Shown here one piece after another: positions 8,560-16,695 of a stretch of 64,000 nucleotides of DNA. The position numbers and the translations under genes were made by a program. Numbering within the stretch: the first letter of the stretch is position 1; each line of letters begins with the position of its first letter. The notes beneath the pieces were generated by a model, which worked only from the letters and a program-made list of their open reading frames with translations, searched no databases and was not told the DNA's origin. This stretch comes from Noviherbaspirillum malthae (GTDB taxonomy: Bacteria; Pseudomonadota; Gammaproteobacteria; Burkholderiales; Burkholderiaceae_D), in NCBI RefSeq assembly GCF_015352985.1, contig NZ_JACYXF010000001.1, positions 1 through 64,000 of the forward strand, in the 5' to 3' direction.

Positions 8560-8629
8560 ATCTCACCCTCTCCCTCTGAAAGAGGGTCGGGGTGAGGGGA
8601 TCCGGCTCACCATATTTTCGGGCCGGATC
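8560..8629. repeat. GC-rich intergenic inverted repeats, copy B, plus a GATCCGG hairpin
   Basis: CTCACCCTCTCCCTCT pairs imperfectly with AGAGGGTCGGGGTGAG (8561-8597), as in the other dispersed copies. It is followed by a 7-bp hairpin GATCCGG/CCGGATC (8599-8605 with 8623-8629) that also contains TTTTCGGGCCG, the right arm of the palindromic element. Confidence 0.6.
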
Positions 8630-8636
8630 TATGGGT

Positions 8637-8924
8637 TTACAGCACGACCTTGACCATCGGATGCGAGGACAGCTCGCGGTACAGGTTGTCGAGCTGTTCG
8701 CGGCTGGTGGCACGCACGGTGACGGTCAGCGCGAGATAGGTGCCCTTGGACGAGGGGCGCATTTCCATCTTCCCGGCGTGGAAGGTCGGGTCGTGGCGCA
8801 CCACGACGTCGACCATGGTCTGCGCGAAGGCGTCCTGCATGACGCCCATGATCTTGATCGGGAAGTCGCTGGGATATTCGATGAGGCTTTCTGCGGGCGG
8901 CTTGGGCTGTGTGGGCTGGGACAT
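8637..8924 (-). CDS. DUF493 (YbeD-like) family protein
   Basis: A 95-residue protein matching DUF493/YbeD: SLIEYPSDFPIKIMG near the N-terminus, then a ferredoxin-like ACT-type fold with TVTVRATSREQLDNLYREL. YbeD proteins are widespread and structurally related to ACT regulatory domains, but their function is unsettled. In many proteobacteria the gene lies between a PBP5-type carboxypeptidase gene and lipB-lipA. Here the carboxypeptidase is upstream, separated by a DUF1330 gene, while lipBA is absent downstream. Confidence 0.88.
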   Translation of the reverse strand: MSQPTQPKPPAESLIEYPSDFPIKIMGVMQDAFAQTMVDVVVRHDPTFHAGKMEMRPSSKGTYLALTVTVRATSREQLDNLYRELSSHPMVKVVL

Positions 8925-9016
8925 GATGAGTTTCCGGCTGCGGCGGCTTTCCCTGCTGAAAGAGGAAAGCGGACAATGGGCGGCACGACCTTGGAGAGGT
9001 CGGCAAAGCCGGTATT

Positions 9017-9307
9017 TTACGCCGATGCCTCGTAACTGATCAGGGTCACGTCGGCCCCGGCGTCACGCAGCGGAATCAGCGCCTGGTATTCGGGGGAGGC
9101 ATGCCAGCCCAGCACCGACGCCCGGTCGGGGAAGCGCGCTACCACGGTATCGGTCTGCGGATGCTCGCCGTTGAACACCTCGATCTTCTTTCCCCGGAAC
9201 ACCAGCTCGCCGCCCCAGGCGGTGATGGTCGCGCCAACCCGTGTGCGGTAGGCGTCCCACTGTTCCGGGTTCTTGATGGCGATGTGGCCGATGATGTAGG
9301 CGGGCAT
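9017..9307 (-). CDS. DUF1330 domain-containing protein
   Basis: A 96-residue protein with the DUF1330 pattern: PAYIIGHIAIKNPEQWDAY, then AWGGELVFRG, and VARFPDRASVLGWHASPEYQAL. The fold is a dimeric alpha-beta ferredoxin-like barrel, and no reaction is established. The ATG at 9307 has AGGAGT five bases upstream; a GTG at 9313 directly abuts that site and is less likely. It lies between the carboxypeptidase and DUF493 genes on the same strand, with a terminator upstream of it. Confidence 0.85.
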   Translation of the reverse strand: MPAYIIGHIAIKNPEQWDAYRTRVGATITAWGGELVFRGKKIEVFNGEHPQTDTVVARFPDRASVLGWHASPEYQALIPLRDAGADVTLISYEASA

Positions 9308-9390
9308 GGACACTCCTGGTCTGTGGTTGATGACGGACCTGAGGAGTGTAACCCGGCGTGGAGCTTGTCCGTGTGTGCCTGAAGGGAAGG

Positions 9391-9425
9391 AAAAAGAAAA
9401 AGGGCGGGTGATCCCCCCCGCCCTT
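9391..9425 (-). terminator. Rho-independent terminator of the carboxypeptidase gene
   Basis: On the minus strand a 9-bp stem (9417-9425 with 9400-9408, AAGGGCGGG/CCCGCCCTT) is followed by a T-rich run (complement of AAAAAGAAAA at 9391-9400). It lies 29 bases past the stop codon. Confidence 0.85.
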
Positions 9426-9453
9426 GCAGCGTAATGGCGTACAGGGCTGGCGC

Positions 9454-10599
9454 TTACTTCATCATCAGCCGTACCGAATCCCAGGCGCGGCCAAAGATGC
9501 CGGCTTCGTTCACCTGTTCCAGCGCGGTCACCGGCAATTCGGTCAGCGGCTTGCCGTCGACCATCATCTTCAGCGTCCCGACCCTGCTGTGCTGTGCAAC
9601 CGGCGCCACCAGCGGGTCCTTGCGCTCGAGCACCGGCTTCATCTTGTCGGCCACGCCCTTGGGCACGGTCACGTAGACATCATGGTTGAAGCCGATCTTG
9701 ACCTGGTTCTGCGTGCCTTTCCAGACTTCCGGCGTCGCCACCGGCTGGCCCTTGCCATACAGCTTGACGGTATCGAAGTTCTGGAAGCCCCAGTTCAGGA
9801 GCTTCAGGCTTTCCTGGGCGCGCACCTGGTCGGACACGGTGCCGAGGATGACCGAGATCAGGCGGCGGTCGCCGTTGCCGTTCGGACGCTTGGCGGTGGA
9901 GATCAGGCAGTAGCCGGCGCCGGAAGTGTGGCCGGTCTTCATGCCGTCGACGGTCGGGTCGAGCCACAGCAGGCGGTTGCGGTTGGGCTGCTTGATCTTG
10001 TTGTAGGTGAATTCCCTGATCGAATAGATCTTGTAGTAGTCGGGATGGTCGGCAATGATGCGCGCGGCCAGCGTCGACAGGTCCTGCGCGGTCGAATAGT
10101 TGTCCGGGCTGGGCAGGCCGTGCGGATTGGCGAAGCGGGTGTTCTTCAGGCCCATGCGCTCGGCTTCGCGGTTCATCAGCGTCACGAAGGCGTCTTCGGA
10201 GCCGGAGACCGCTTCCGCCAGGGCGACGGCGGCATCATTGCCGGACTGCACGATCAGGCCGTAGAGCAGGTCGTTGACCTTCACCGGCGTGGCAGGATCG
10301 ATGAACATCTTCGAGCTGCCGGCATCGACCTTCCATGCGCGCACCGACACGTTGATCAGCTGTTCCGGATCGAGGCGCTTTTCCTTGATGGCCGAGAAGG
10401 CCAGGTAGGCGGTCATGATCTTGGTCAGCGATGCCGGCTCGATGCGGGTTGTCGCATCTTGAGAGGCGAGAACCTGGCCGCTGGTGGCGTCGAGCAGGAG
10501 CCAGGACTTGGCGGCGACGGTGGGCGGAGGAAGGGCCTGAGCAAAAGCCGCAGACCAGGAAAAGACGGTGGCAGCAAGGGCTGCTAGGAGTTTTTTCAT
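9454..10599 (-). CDS. D-alanyl-D-alanine carboxypeptidase (PBP5/6 family, peptidase S11)
   Basis: A 381-residue periplasmic penicillin-binding protein that trims the terminal D-Ala from peptidoglycan pentapeptides. A signal peptide (MKKLLAALAATVFSWSAAFAQA) precedes the catalytic domain. The active-site motifs are all present: SLTK at about residue 57, SGN at about 119 and KTG at about 221. A PBP5 C-terminal beta domain and a short final amphipathic segment (RAWDSVRLMMK), expected to tether it to the membrane, complete it. The frame continues upstream to a TTG at 10737 but only the ATG at 10599 gives the signal peptide. A terminator follows. Confidence 0.95.
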   Translation of the reverse strand: MKKLLAALAATVFSWSAAFAQALPPPTVAAKSWLLLDATSGQVLASQDATTRIEPASLTKIMTAYLAFSAIKEKRLDPEQLINVSVRAWKVDAGSSKMFIDPATPVKVNDLLYGLIVQSGNDAAVALAEAVSGSEDAFVTLMNREAERMGLKNTRFANPHGLPSPDNYSTAQDLSTLAARIIADHPDYYKIYSIREFTYNKIKQPNRNRLLWLDPTVDGMKTGHTSGAGYCLISTAKRPNGNGDRRLISVILGTVSDQVRAQESLKLLNWGFQNFDTVKLYGKGQPVATPEVWKGTQNQVKIGFNHDVYVTVPKGVADKMKPVLERKDPLVAPVAQHSRVGTLKMMVDGKPLTELPVTALEQVNEAGIFGRAWDSVRLMMK

Positions 10600-10737
10600 C
10601 GGTGGCAAGGTGAGAAAGCCGCGTCCGGGCGGCGGGTGACGACAAGAAACGAGGTGCGAATTATAGCCTCGCGGAATGCGCGAACCCCGAAACCCGGCCA
10701 GCCCGCAAGGAGGCTGTTTCTTGTTTCTCGTCGGCAA

Positions 10738-11361
10738 TCAGCGATGCCACATTTCGACTACGAAATTTTTTATATGTTGCAACTTGCGATGAAAAAAATG
10801 ATCGGCGCCGGGAATCACGATGACCGGCACATCCTGCGGACGCGCCCAGTCCAGCACGTCCGACAGCGGAATGGTTTCGTCATGCTCGCCGTGGATGAGA
10901 ATGGTATTGGCAGGGATCTCCGGCATCGCCCATTTGCCGGCGGCGCTGCCCACCAGCACCAGGCGCTCGGCCGGCGCACCCTGCGCGATCAGGCGCTGCT
11001 GCAGCTGCGACTGCACGAAGGTGCCGAAGGAAAAACCGCCCAGCGCGACCGGCAGGTCGGGATACTGCTGCTTCATGTGCTCCAGCAGCAAGGCCATGTC
11101 GTCGGTTTCGCCGCGGCCGGCATCATGCACGCCTTCGGATTTGCCCACGCCGCGGAAATTCATGCGCACGGTCGCATAGCCGATGGCCACGAAGGCGCGG
11201 GCCAGGGTCTGCGCCACCTTGTTGTCCATGGTGCCGCCGTAGAGCGGATGCGGATGGGCGACGAGCGCCAGGCCGCGGGGCGCGGTTTCAGGCAGGTCCA
11301 GCGCGCATTCGATCGAGCCGGCGCCGCCCGTGATGGAGAAGCGTTGAGTTTGTGCGTTCAT
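10738..11361 (-). CDS. Alpha/beta hydrolase family protein
   Basis: A 207-residue small cytoplasmic hydrolase of the dienelactone hydrolase/YfhR-like type. The oxyanion and cap region is ALVAHPHPLYGGTMDNKV, the nucleophile elbow GFSFG places Ser at about 111, the acid is likely Asp161 in HGEHDETIP, and the histidine is in GADHFF at about 188. The catalytic triad is therefore complete. Substrate is unknown. It lies between the ferredoxin and carboxypeptidase genes on the same strand, with gaps of about 107 and 138 bases. Confidence 0.88.
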   Translation of the reverse strand: MNAQTQRFSITGGAGSIECALDLPETAPRGLALVAHPHPLYGGTMDNKVAQTLARAFVAIGYATVRMNFRGVGKSEGVHDAGRGETDDMALLLEHMKQQYPDLPVALGGFSFGTFVQSQLQQRLIAQGAPAERLVLVGSAAGKWAMPEIPANTILIHGEHDETIPLSDVLDWARPQDVPVIVIPGADHFFHRKLQHIKNFVVEMWHR

Positions 11362-11468
11362 GAGTCTGATGTGCGTCCCGCCGCTGCGGGGGATGAAACG
11401 GTAGTGTTTGCGATGGATTGCTGACAGGCATCTCGTCGATGCGCGACGGGGATGGCGGCCTACTATCC

Positions 11469-11786
11469 TCAGATCTTCAGGCGATCCACCACCTTGCCGC
11501 CGACCAGATGGGTATCGATGATTTCATCGATGTCTTCATTGTCGACATAGGTGTACCAGGTACCTTCGGGATAGACCACCAGGACCGGGCCTTCCTCGCA
11601 GCGGTCCAGGCAGCCCGCCTTGTTGATGCGCACCTTGCCTTGGCCGCTCAGGCCGAGCTGCTTGATGCGCTTCTTCGCATGTTCCTGCGCGCTCTGCGCA
11701 CCGCGGTCGGCGCAGCAGGGGCGGCCTTCGTCGCGCTTGTTCAGGCAGAAAAACACGTGGTGCTCGTAATACGGCTTGTCGGACAT
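11469..11786 (-). CDS. Thioredoxin-like [2Fe-2S] ferredoxin
   Basis: A 105-residue ferredoxin of the thioredoxin-like (Shethna/NuoE-related) class. Four cysteines in the expected arrangement bind the cluster: Cys14 in HVFFC, Cys24 or Cys25 in GRPCC, then Cys59 and Cys63 in GCLDRC. It continues with the usual EGPVLVVYPEGTWY segment. The ATG at 11786 is preferred to a more distant start. Such ferredoxins are common stand-alone electron carriers in Burkholderiales, with no fixed partner. It is 48 bases downstream of the VanZ-like gene and probably co-transcribed with it. Confidence 0.9.
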   Translation of the reverse strand: MSDKPYYEHHVFFCLNKRDEGRPCCADRGAQSAQEHAKKRIKQLGLSGQGKVRINKAGCLDRCEEGPVLVVYPEGTWYTYVDNEDIDEIIDTHLVGGKVVDRLKI

Positions 11787-11834
11787 GACACTCTCGTCGA
11801 TACAGGTTGAAGCGGCAATCATACACCGCGATGC

Positions 11835-12989
11835 CTACCTCTTCAGGCCATGCATCGGATGCAGCAGGAACCACAGCGCGAACAGCGGCCACACGACCGA
11901 AAGAAAATGCGCAGCGCCGTTGAAGTTGAGAAAGCGTCCCTGGACCCAGGTCTGCAGCGTTGCGACGAAATACGGGTTGGCCGGCACCATGTTGATCGCA
12001 GCCAGGCTCACCAGCAGGCTGAAGATGGCCAGCCGGCGCTGCGCCGCGGGCGGTGCGAAGGCCAGGCCGCCGACCATCATCGCACCGATCAGGATCCCGC
12101 CTTCGGCCCCCGGCGTCAGCCAGGCCAGCGCATTGGCCGGCGTGAACAGCAGCGCATTGGCCAGCAGCTTCACCGCGGCCGCACCGAGGGCCAGCAGGAT
12201 CAGCAGCACCGCCCGCGGCGCCTGCTTGCGCAGCATGCAGGACAGCATCAGGAGCGCAGTGGTCATGCCGCAGGCGGTGATGAGCGTTTCCGCCAGCCAG
12301 AATTGCTGCACCGTCAGGTGGATGTGGGTGCTGATCAGCGCCAGCAGGTCCACCGGCTGCTCCAGCCAGTCGGAAAGCCAGTCCGACAGGATGGGCAGGA
12401 ACTGCCCATGGCCGAACAGGTAGCCCTGCGGGTAAATCTGCGCAAGCGGCCACAGGCCGATGACGATCAGTCCGCGTCCCGCATCGGGGATCACCCAGGA
12501 GCGGCGGATCACCCTCAGCATCCGGTTTTGTTCGAGGAAGTAGGGGCTGAGCAGCACGCCGGTCACCGCGCCCAGTCCGGTGCCGGTGATATTGGTCAGG
12601 AAATCCAGGTTGGACGACACACGGTTGGGCAGCAGCGTCTGGATTGCTTCCATCGAGCCGGACAGCAGCATGCCGCTGAAGATGGCGACAATCGCCGCCG
12701 AGGCGCCCTTGAGGTGGGGATGCAGCGCGAATACGACCAGCGCGCCGAACGGCAGGTAGCCGATGATGTTGGTGATGACGTCGAAGCCGGTCCAGTAGTG
12801 CGGCATCGGCATGAACAGAAAGCCGAACAGCGGCAGGCCCTTGTTCTGCCAGTTGGAGAGCGGATAGAGGCTGGCGTACACGATCAGGAAGGTGTACATC
12901 AGCAGGCCGGCGCGGGCGAAGGTCGACGCGCTGGCGGACAGTGAAGCGGAGGCAGCGTCGGCCGCCGGGTGTTCCTCGTTTGGCAACAT
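11835..12989 (-). CDS. VanZ family membrane protein
   Basis: A polytopic inner-membrane protein of 384 residues. The N-terminal half has VanZ-like features: an early helix with FLIVYASLYPLSNW, the FDVITNIIGYLPFG segment and MEAIQTLLPNRVSSNLDFLTNITGTGLG, in which acidic and Asn residues are conserved. The C-terminal half adds about five more membrane helices, making it longer than plain VanZ (about 160-200 residues). An ATG at 13016 is an alternative start, but its purine-rich site is too close. It follows the MCE auxiliary lipoprotein gene by about 80 bases. Role is unknown; VanZ itself confers low-level teicoplanin resistance. Confidence 0.85.
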   Translation of the reverse strand: MLPNEEHPAADAASASLSASASTFARAGLLMYTFLIVYASLYPLSNWQNKGLPLFGFLFMPMPHYWTGFDVITNIIGYLPFGALVVFALHPHLKGASAAIVAIFSGMLLSGSMEAIQTLLPNRVSSNLDFLTNITGTGLGAVTGVLLSPYFLEQNRMLRVIRRSWVIPDAGRGLIVIGLWPLAQIYPQGYLFGHGQFLPILSDWLSDWLEQPVDLLALISTHIHLTVQQFWLAETLITACGMTTALLMLSCMLRKQAPRAVLLILLALGAAAVKLLANALLFTPANALAWLTPGAEGGILIGAMMVGGLAFAPPAAQRRLAIFSLLVSLAAINMVPANPYFVATLQTWVQGRFLNFNGAAHFLSVVWPLFALWFLLHPMHGLKR

Positions 12990-13072
12990 AGCAATCCGGT
13001 GTTCGGTATCACGCATCCTTCGAGAGGCGTGGTCTCGTATTCTGGCCAGCGGCAACCGGCCCGGCAAGCAGA

Positions 13073-13711
13073 TTATTTGAGGTTGAGGGAAGCCAGCCAC
13101 GCGATCATGTCGCAGAGCGCGGCATCGCCGGCATCGGCCAGCGCGCGCACGCCGCCGGCTGCATCCGCCGTGGGCGCGGGTGCCTGGCGCACGAAGCTGC
13201 GCTGCGCGACCAGCGTGCGCTCCCTGAAAACCGAGGCGCGCAGGCTGACCTGCCCGATGCTTTGCGCCGGGCTGGCAAAGAGTTGCGTGAAATCGTCGGC
13301 TTCGATGCGCAGCACCGGCACATTGGGCGCAGCCGACGACGGCGTCAGCACCGCGCCGCCGGCCTGGGCGATGCGTGACTTCAGGTGCTGCTGCAGCAGC
13401 TGGCCGGGCGGCATGCTCCAGCGCGCCTGCGCATAGGGCCGCGGCTGCTGTTCATTCGCGTAGCTGAGACGGTAGAAGATCAGCGAGCTGTCGAGCCAGC
13501 CGGGCACCTGGATGTCGACGATGCTGAGCGGCGGCAGCGGCAGTGACTGCGGCGATTGTGAAGATTGCGGCGTCTGCGTGCGCAGCGGGCCGAGGTCGTA
13601 GAGCACGGCTGCGTCGGGACGGCTGACGACCGAGCAGGCGGAGATCATGGCCAGCGCGGCGATGCCGGCGGCAAGGCGGAGATGTCTTCTTCGGGTTCGC
13701 GGTGTTGTCAT
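13073..13711 (-). CDS. ABC-type transport auxiliary lipoprotein (PqiC-like) of the MCE system
   Basis: A 212-residue lipoprotein with a lipobox ending ISAC (cysteine at about residue 26) after a basic and hydrophobic signal peptide. The mature part fits the ABC-transporter auxiliary component family (YDLGPL near the N-terminus, IQVPGWLDSSLIFYRL, RWSMPPGQLLQQHL). Such proteins, like PqiC, act as outer-membrane partners of MCE transporters. The ATG at 13711 has AGGAAA upstream; an ATG at 13723 is an alternative. It is the fourth gene of the permease, ATPase, MCE, lipoprotein operon. Confidence 0.88.
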   Translation of the reverse strand: MTTPRTRRRHLRLAAGIAALAMISACSVVSRPDAAVLYDLGPLRTQTPQSSQSPQSLPLPPLSIVDIQVPGWLDSSLIFYRLSYANEQQPRPYAQARWSMPPGQLLQQHLKSRIAQAGGAVLTPSSAAPNVPVLRIEADDFTQLFASPAQSIGQVSLRASVFRERTLVAQRSFVRQAPAPTADAAGGVRALADAGDAALCDMIAWLASLNLK

Positions 13712-13727
13712 TGCTTTCCTCATTTCC

Positions 13728-14678
13728 CTATTGCGCCTGCACGGGCGTTCGCGGCGCGGTGAATCCGCTTTCTCCCGGCCCGGGCGCGAGGACGGACGAT
13801 CCGAACAGCACGCTCTGCGGGCGCTCGTTCAGGTTGTCCAGCGTGCGGTTGAGCGTGCGCAGCGAAGTACGCGCATCGTTGATCAGCGGCAGGGTTTCGA
13901 ACTCGATTTTGCCGGCCACCGCGCCGAGCTGCTCCATGCTGCTGGAAAAGCGGGTGATCGGACCGTTGGGCGCCTGCAGTCCGGTGACCAGCCCGTTGAG
14001 GCTGCGGGTGAGCGCGCCGGCATCGGCCGACAGCTTGCTGACGGTACCCAGCGTCTGCTGCGCCTGCGCCGTAATGGCGGGCAGGCGGTCCAGCGTCGGC
14101 TGTATCTTGTCAGGAATGGTTTCCAGCGCCACGGCGGCCCGGCTCACGTTGTTGGCCGCGTCGATGATGGCTTTCTGGTTCTCGGGCGTGAGTATGCCGT
14201 TGATGCGCTTGGCCACTTCCTCAGTCTGCTGCAGGATCGCCAGGCCGCGCGTCTGCAGCTGGTCGAACAGGCTGGGCCGCATCTCGATGCGGGCGATCTT
14301 TTGCGGACTGCTGGGCAGGCGCACCGGACGGCTGCCGTCATCGTCGAGCTGCACGTAGGCGATGCCGGTCACTCCCTGGTAGCCGAGCGTGGCGAAGGTC
14401 GATTCGGTGATCGGCGCATCCGGCTGCACGCTGATGTTGACCAGGATCTGGCCGACCACCTGCGGATCGAAGGCAATGCCGTCGACCTTGCCCACGTCCA
14501 GCCCGCGATAGCGCACCGCGGCTTGGGGATTGAGGCCGGGGATCGACTGCTTGGTGGCGATCTGGTACGGCACCCACTGCACGCGGTCCTGCTTGAACCA
14601 GATGCCGGCGAAGATGGCGCCTGCCAGCAGCAGCAGCGTGAAGAGGCCTGCCATCAATGCATGCGACTTGTTTTCCAT
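13728..14678 (-). CDS. MCE family (MlaD-like) lipid-transport protein
   Basis: A 316-residue periplasmic protein anchored by one N-terminal membrane helix (about residues 9-28). A single MCE/MlaD domain follows (YQIATKQSIPGLNPQAAVRYRGLDVGKV, then ATLGYQGVTGIAYVQL). A long coiled or helical region rich in Gln, Asn and Leu makes up the remainder, as in PqiB-like or Mce proteins with helical tails. It should form a ring or tunnel that conducts phospholipids between membranes. Its partners, permease and ATPase, are immediately upstream in the same operon. Confidence 0.92.
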   Translation of the reverse strand: MENKSHALMAGLFTLLLLAGAIFAGIWFKQDRVQWVPYQIATKQSIPGLNPQAAVRYRGLDVGKVDGIAFDPQVVGQILVNISVQPDAPITESTFATLGYQGVTGIAYVQLDDDGSRPVRLPSSPQKIARIEMRPSLFDQLQTRGLAILQQTEEVAKRINGILTPENQKAIIDAANNVSRAAVALETIPDKIQPTLDRLPAITAQAQQTLGTVSKLSADAGALTRSLNGLVTGLQAPNGPITRFSSSMEQLGAVAGKIEFETLPLINDARTSLRTLNRTLDNLNERPQSVLFGSSVLAPGPGESGFTAPRTPVQAQ

Positions 14679-14686
14679 AATGTTTC

Positions 14687-15463
14687 CTAATGCTTGTCAC
14701 GCAAGACTTCCAGCGCGCGCTGGCCGCGCTCGCCGAGGAAGAACTGCTTGATGAAAGGATGCGGCAGGGCGATCACTTCCTCGGGCGCGCCCATCGCGAT
14801 CACCCGTTTTTCCGCCAGCACCGCGATCTTGCTCGACAGCGCGAACAGCGTATCGAGATCATGGGTGACCATCACCACCGTCAGGCGCATCTGCTGGTGC
14901 AGGCCGCGGATCAGCGACACGAAGCTTTCCGACCGGTCCGGATCGAGCCCGGCGGTCGGCTCGTCGAGGAACAGCAGCTCCGGCTCCAGCGCCAGCGCAC
15001 GGGCCAGCGCGACCCGCTTGATCATGCCGCCGGACAGGTCGGCCGGCATCTTGACCGCGTCCTTCGGCGTCAGGCCGACCATCGCCAGCTTCAGCAGGGC
15101 CGCGTCGCGGATCAGGTCTTCCGGCAATCCGCGCAGCTCGCGCATCGGCTGCGCCACGTTGTCGAGCGCGGACAGGGCCGAGAACAGGGCGCCATGCTGG
15201 AACAGCATGCCCCAGCGGTTGCGCAGCTGCTGGCGCCGCACGCTGCCGCAGCCGTTGATGTCCTCGCCGAGCACCCTGACGCAGCCCTGCGCCGGATGTT
15301 CCAGGCCCAGCATCTGCCGCAGCAGCGTGGTCTTGCCCGAGCCGGACCCGCCGACCAGCGACACGATCTCGCCGGCCTGCACCTCGAGGTTCAGGTCCTG
15401 GTGAACGACGACCTGGCCGAACTTCGTCCACAGGTTCTGGATCTGGATGACGGGCGCGGCCAT
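14687..15463 (-). CDS. MCE/Mla-type ABC transporter ATP-binding protein
   Basis: A 258-residue ABC ATPase energising lipid transport with the adjacent permease. Walker A is GGSGSGKTT at about residue 38, the signature is LSGGMIKRVALARA, and Walker B is LLFLDEPTAGLDP, followed by the H-loop VTHD. The LSGGM(x)KR signature is typical of MlaF-like ATPases. The start ATG overlaps the permease stop (TGATG), and the MCE protein begins nine bases after its own stop. Translational coupling is therefore likely. Confidence 0.95.
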   Translation of the reverse strand: MAAPVIQIQNLWTKFGQVVVHQDLNLEVQAGEIVSLVGGSGSGKTTLLRQMLGLEHPAQGCVRVLGEDINGCGSVRRQQLRNRWGMLFQHGALFSALSALDNVAQPMRELRGLPEDLIRDAALLKLAMVGLTPKDAVKMPADLSGGMIKRVALARALALEPELLFLDEPTAGLDPDRSESFVSLIRGLHQQMRLTVVMVTHDLDTLFALSSKIAVLAEKRVIAMGAPEEVIALPHPFIKQFFLGERGQRALEVLRDKH

Positions 15464-16590
15464 CAGTAGAACCCCACGCCCTTGAACAGAATGGCGAATA
15501 CCGCGTCGGCAAGGATCACCACCGTGATCGATGACACTACCGACAGCGTGGTGCCCTGTCCCAGGCTTTCCGTATTGGGCTTGATGCGCAGGCCGAAGTG
15601 GCAGGCCATCAGCGCGATCAGCGCGCCGAAGACAACCCCCTTGCCGATGCCGATCCAGTAATTGGCCAGCGGCACCGCGTCCGGCAGGGCCTGCAGGAAG
15701 TAGCTGGCCGACAGTCCGAGCTCCAGCTTGGCCGCCACCATGCCGCCGGCGAGCGCCACTGCATCGGTCCAGACCACCAGCAGCGGCATTGAAATCGACA
15801 GCGCCAGCACCTTGGGCATGATCAGCCGGAAGCCGTGCGACATGCCCATGACCAGCATCGCGTCCAGCTCCTCGGTCACGCGCATCACGCCGAGCTGCGC
15901 GGTGATCGCCGACCCCGAGCGGCCGGCGACGAGAATGGCCGCCAGCAGCGGACCGAGTTCGCGGATCACGCTCATGCCCAGAATGTTGACCAGATAGATG
16001 TCGCCGCCGAAGGTGTGCAACTGCTGGGCCGACAGGAAGGACAGCACCACGCCGATCAGAAATCCCACCAGCGCGGTGATGCCCAGCGCCTGATAGCCGA
16101 TGTGATAGATGTTGGAAGAGATTTCCTTCCACGGTCCGCGCAGCGGCCGGCGCGCAAAGCGGCCAAAGTCGAGCACCAGCTGGCCGATCAGGATCACGAA
16201 GGAAAACAGATGGCCGGCGAGATTGCGCTGGATGCGCAGCAGGGTCGCAGGGGAAAACCAGTGCGGCCTGGATTTCGCGGGCAGCACCAGCATGCCGGCC
16301 TGTTCGATGCGTTCGAAGGTGTCTTCATGCTGGGGCGCCAGGATGAGATGGCGCGGCCGTCGCTTGCCCCAGGCATTCCACAGGATCTGCGCGCCGAAAT
16401 GGTCGAGCGCCTCGATGCCCGACAGATCCCACTGCATGTCGGCATCCCGGGCGGCCTTGCGCAGCTGCCTGCTCAGCCCGGCCAGCGCATCGTTGGCCAC
16501 CAGCGCGTGCACCTGCCACTGGCCGATGGCGGCCAGGCGCGAAGGGCGTTCGCCGGTGAAATTCAGTGCGGGGGCTTGCTGTTCGGACAT
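15463..16590 (-). CDS. MlaE-like ABC permease with N-terminal STAS domain
   Basis: A 375-residue membrane protein. Residues 1 to about 110 form a STAS-like domain (WDLSGIEALDHFGAQILWNAW), and from about 130 a MlaE permease with five or six helices follows (GITALVGFLIGVVLSF, RELGPLLAAILVAGRSGSA, EELDAMLVMGM). In the classic Mla system the STAS protein MlaB is separate; here it is fused, as is common for a second MCE system in Burkholderiales. The ATG at 16590 is preceded by a short gap with no gene, so this is the operon's first gene. Confidence 0.93.
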   Translation of the reverse strand: MSEQQAPALNFTGERPSRLAAIGQWQVHALVANDALAGLSRQLRKAARDADMQWDLSGIEALDHFGAQILWNAWGKRRPRHLILAPQHEDTFERIEQAGMLVLPAKSRPHWFSPATLLRIQRNLAGHLFSFVILIGQLVLDFGRFARRPLRGPWKEISSNIYHIGYQALGITALVGFLIGVVLSFLSAQQLHTFGGDIYLVNILGMSVIRELGPLLAAILVAGRSGSAITAQLGVMRVTEELDAMLVMGMSHGFRLIMPKVLALSISMPLLVVWTDAVALAGGMVAAKLELGLSASYFLQALPDAVPLANYWIGIGKGVVFGALIALMACHFGLRIKPNTESLGQGTTLSVVSSITVVILADAVFAILFKGVGFY

Positions 16591-16695
16591 CCCGTTAGTT
16601 TAAGGGAGAAATGGAAAAGGGGCGCATATTCGCCTGCTAGTTCCGAACCATTCCACATGGCGGGTTCCAGTGAACATCACAACAAACACTTGGTT

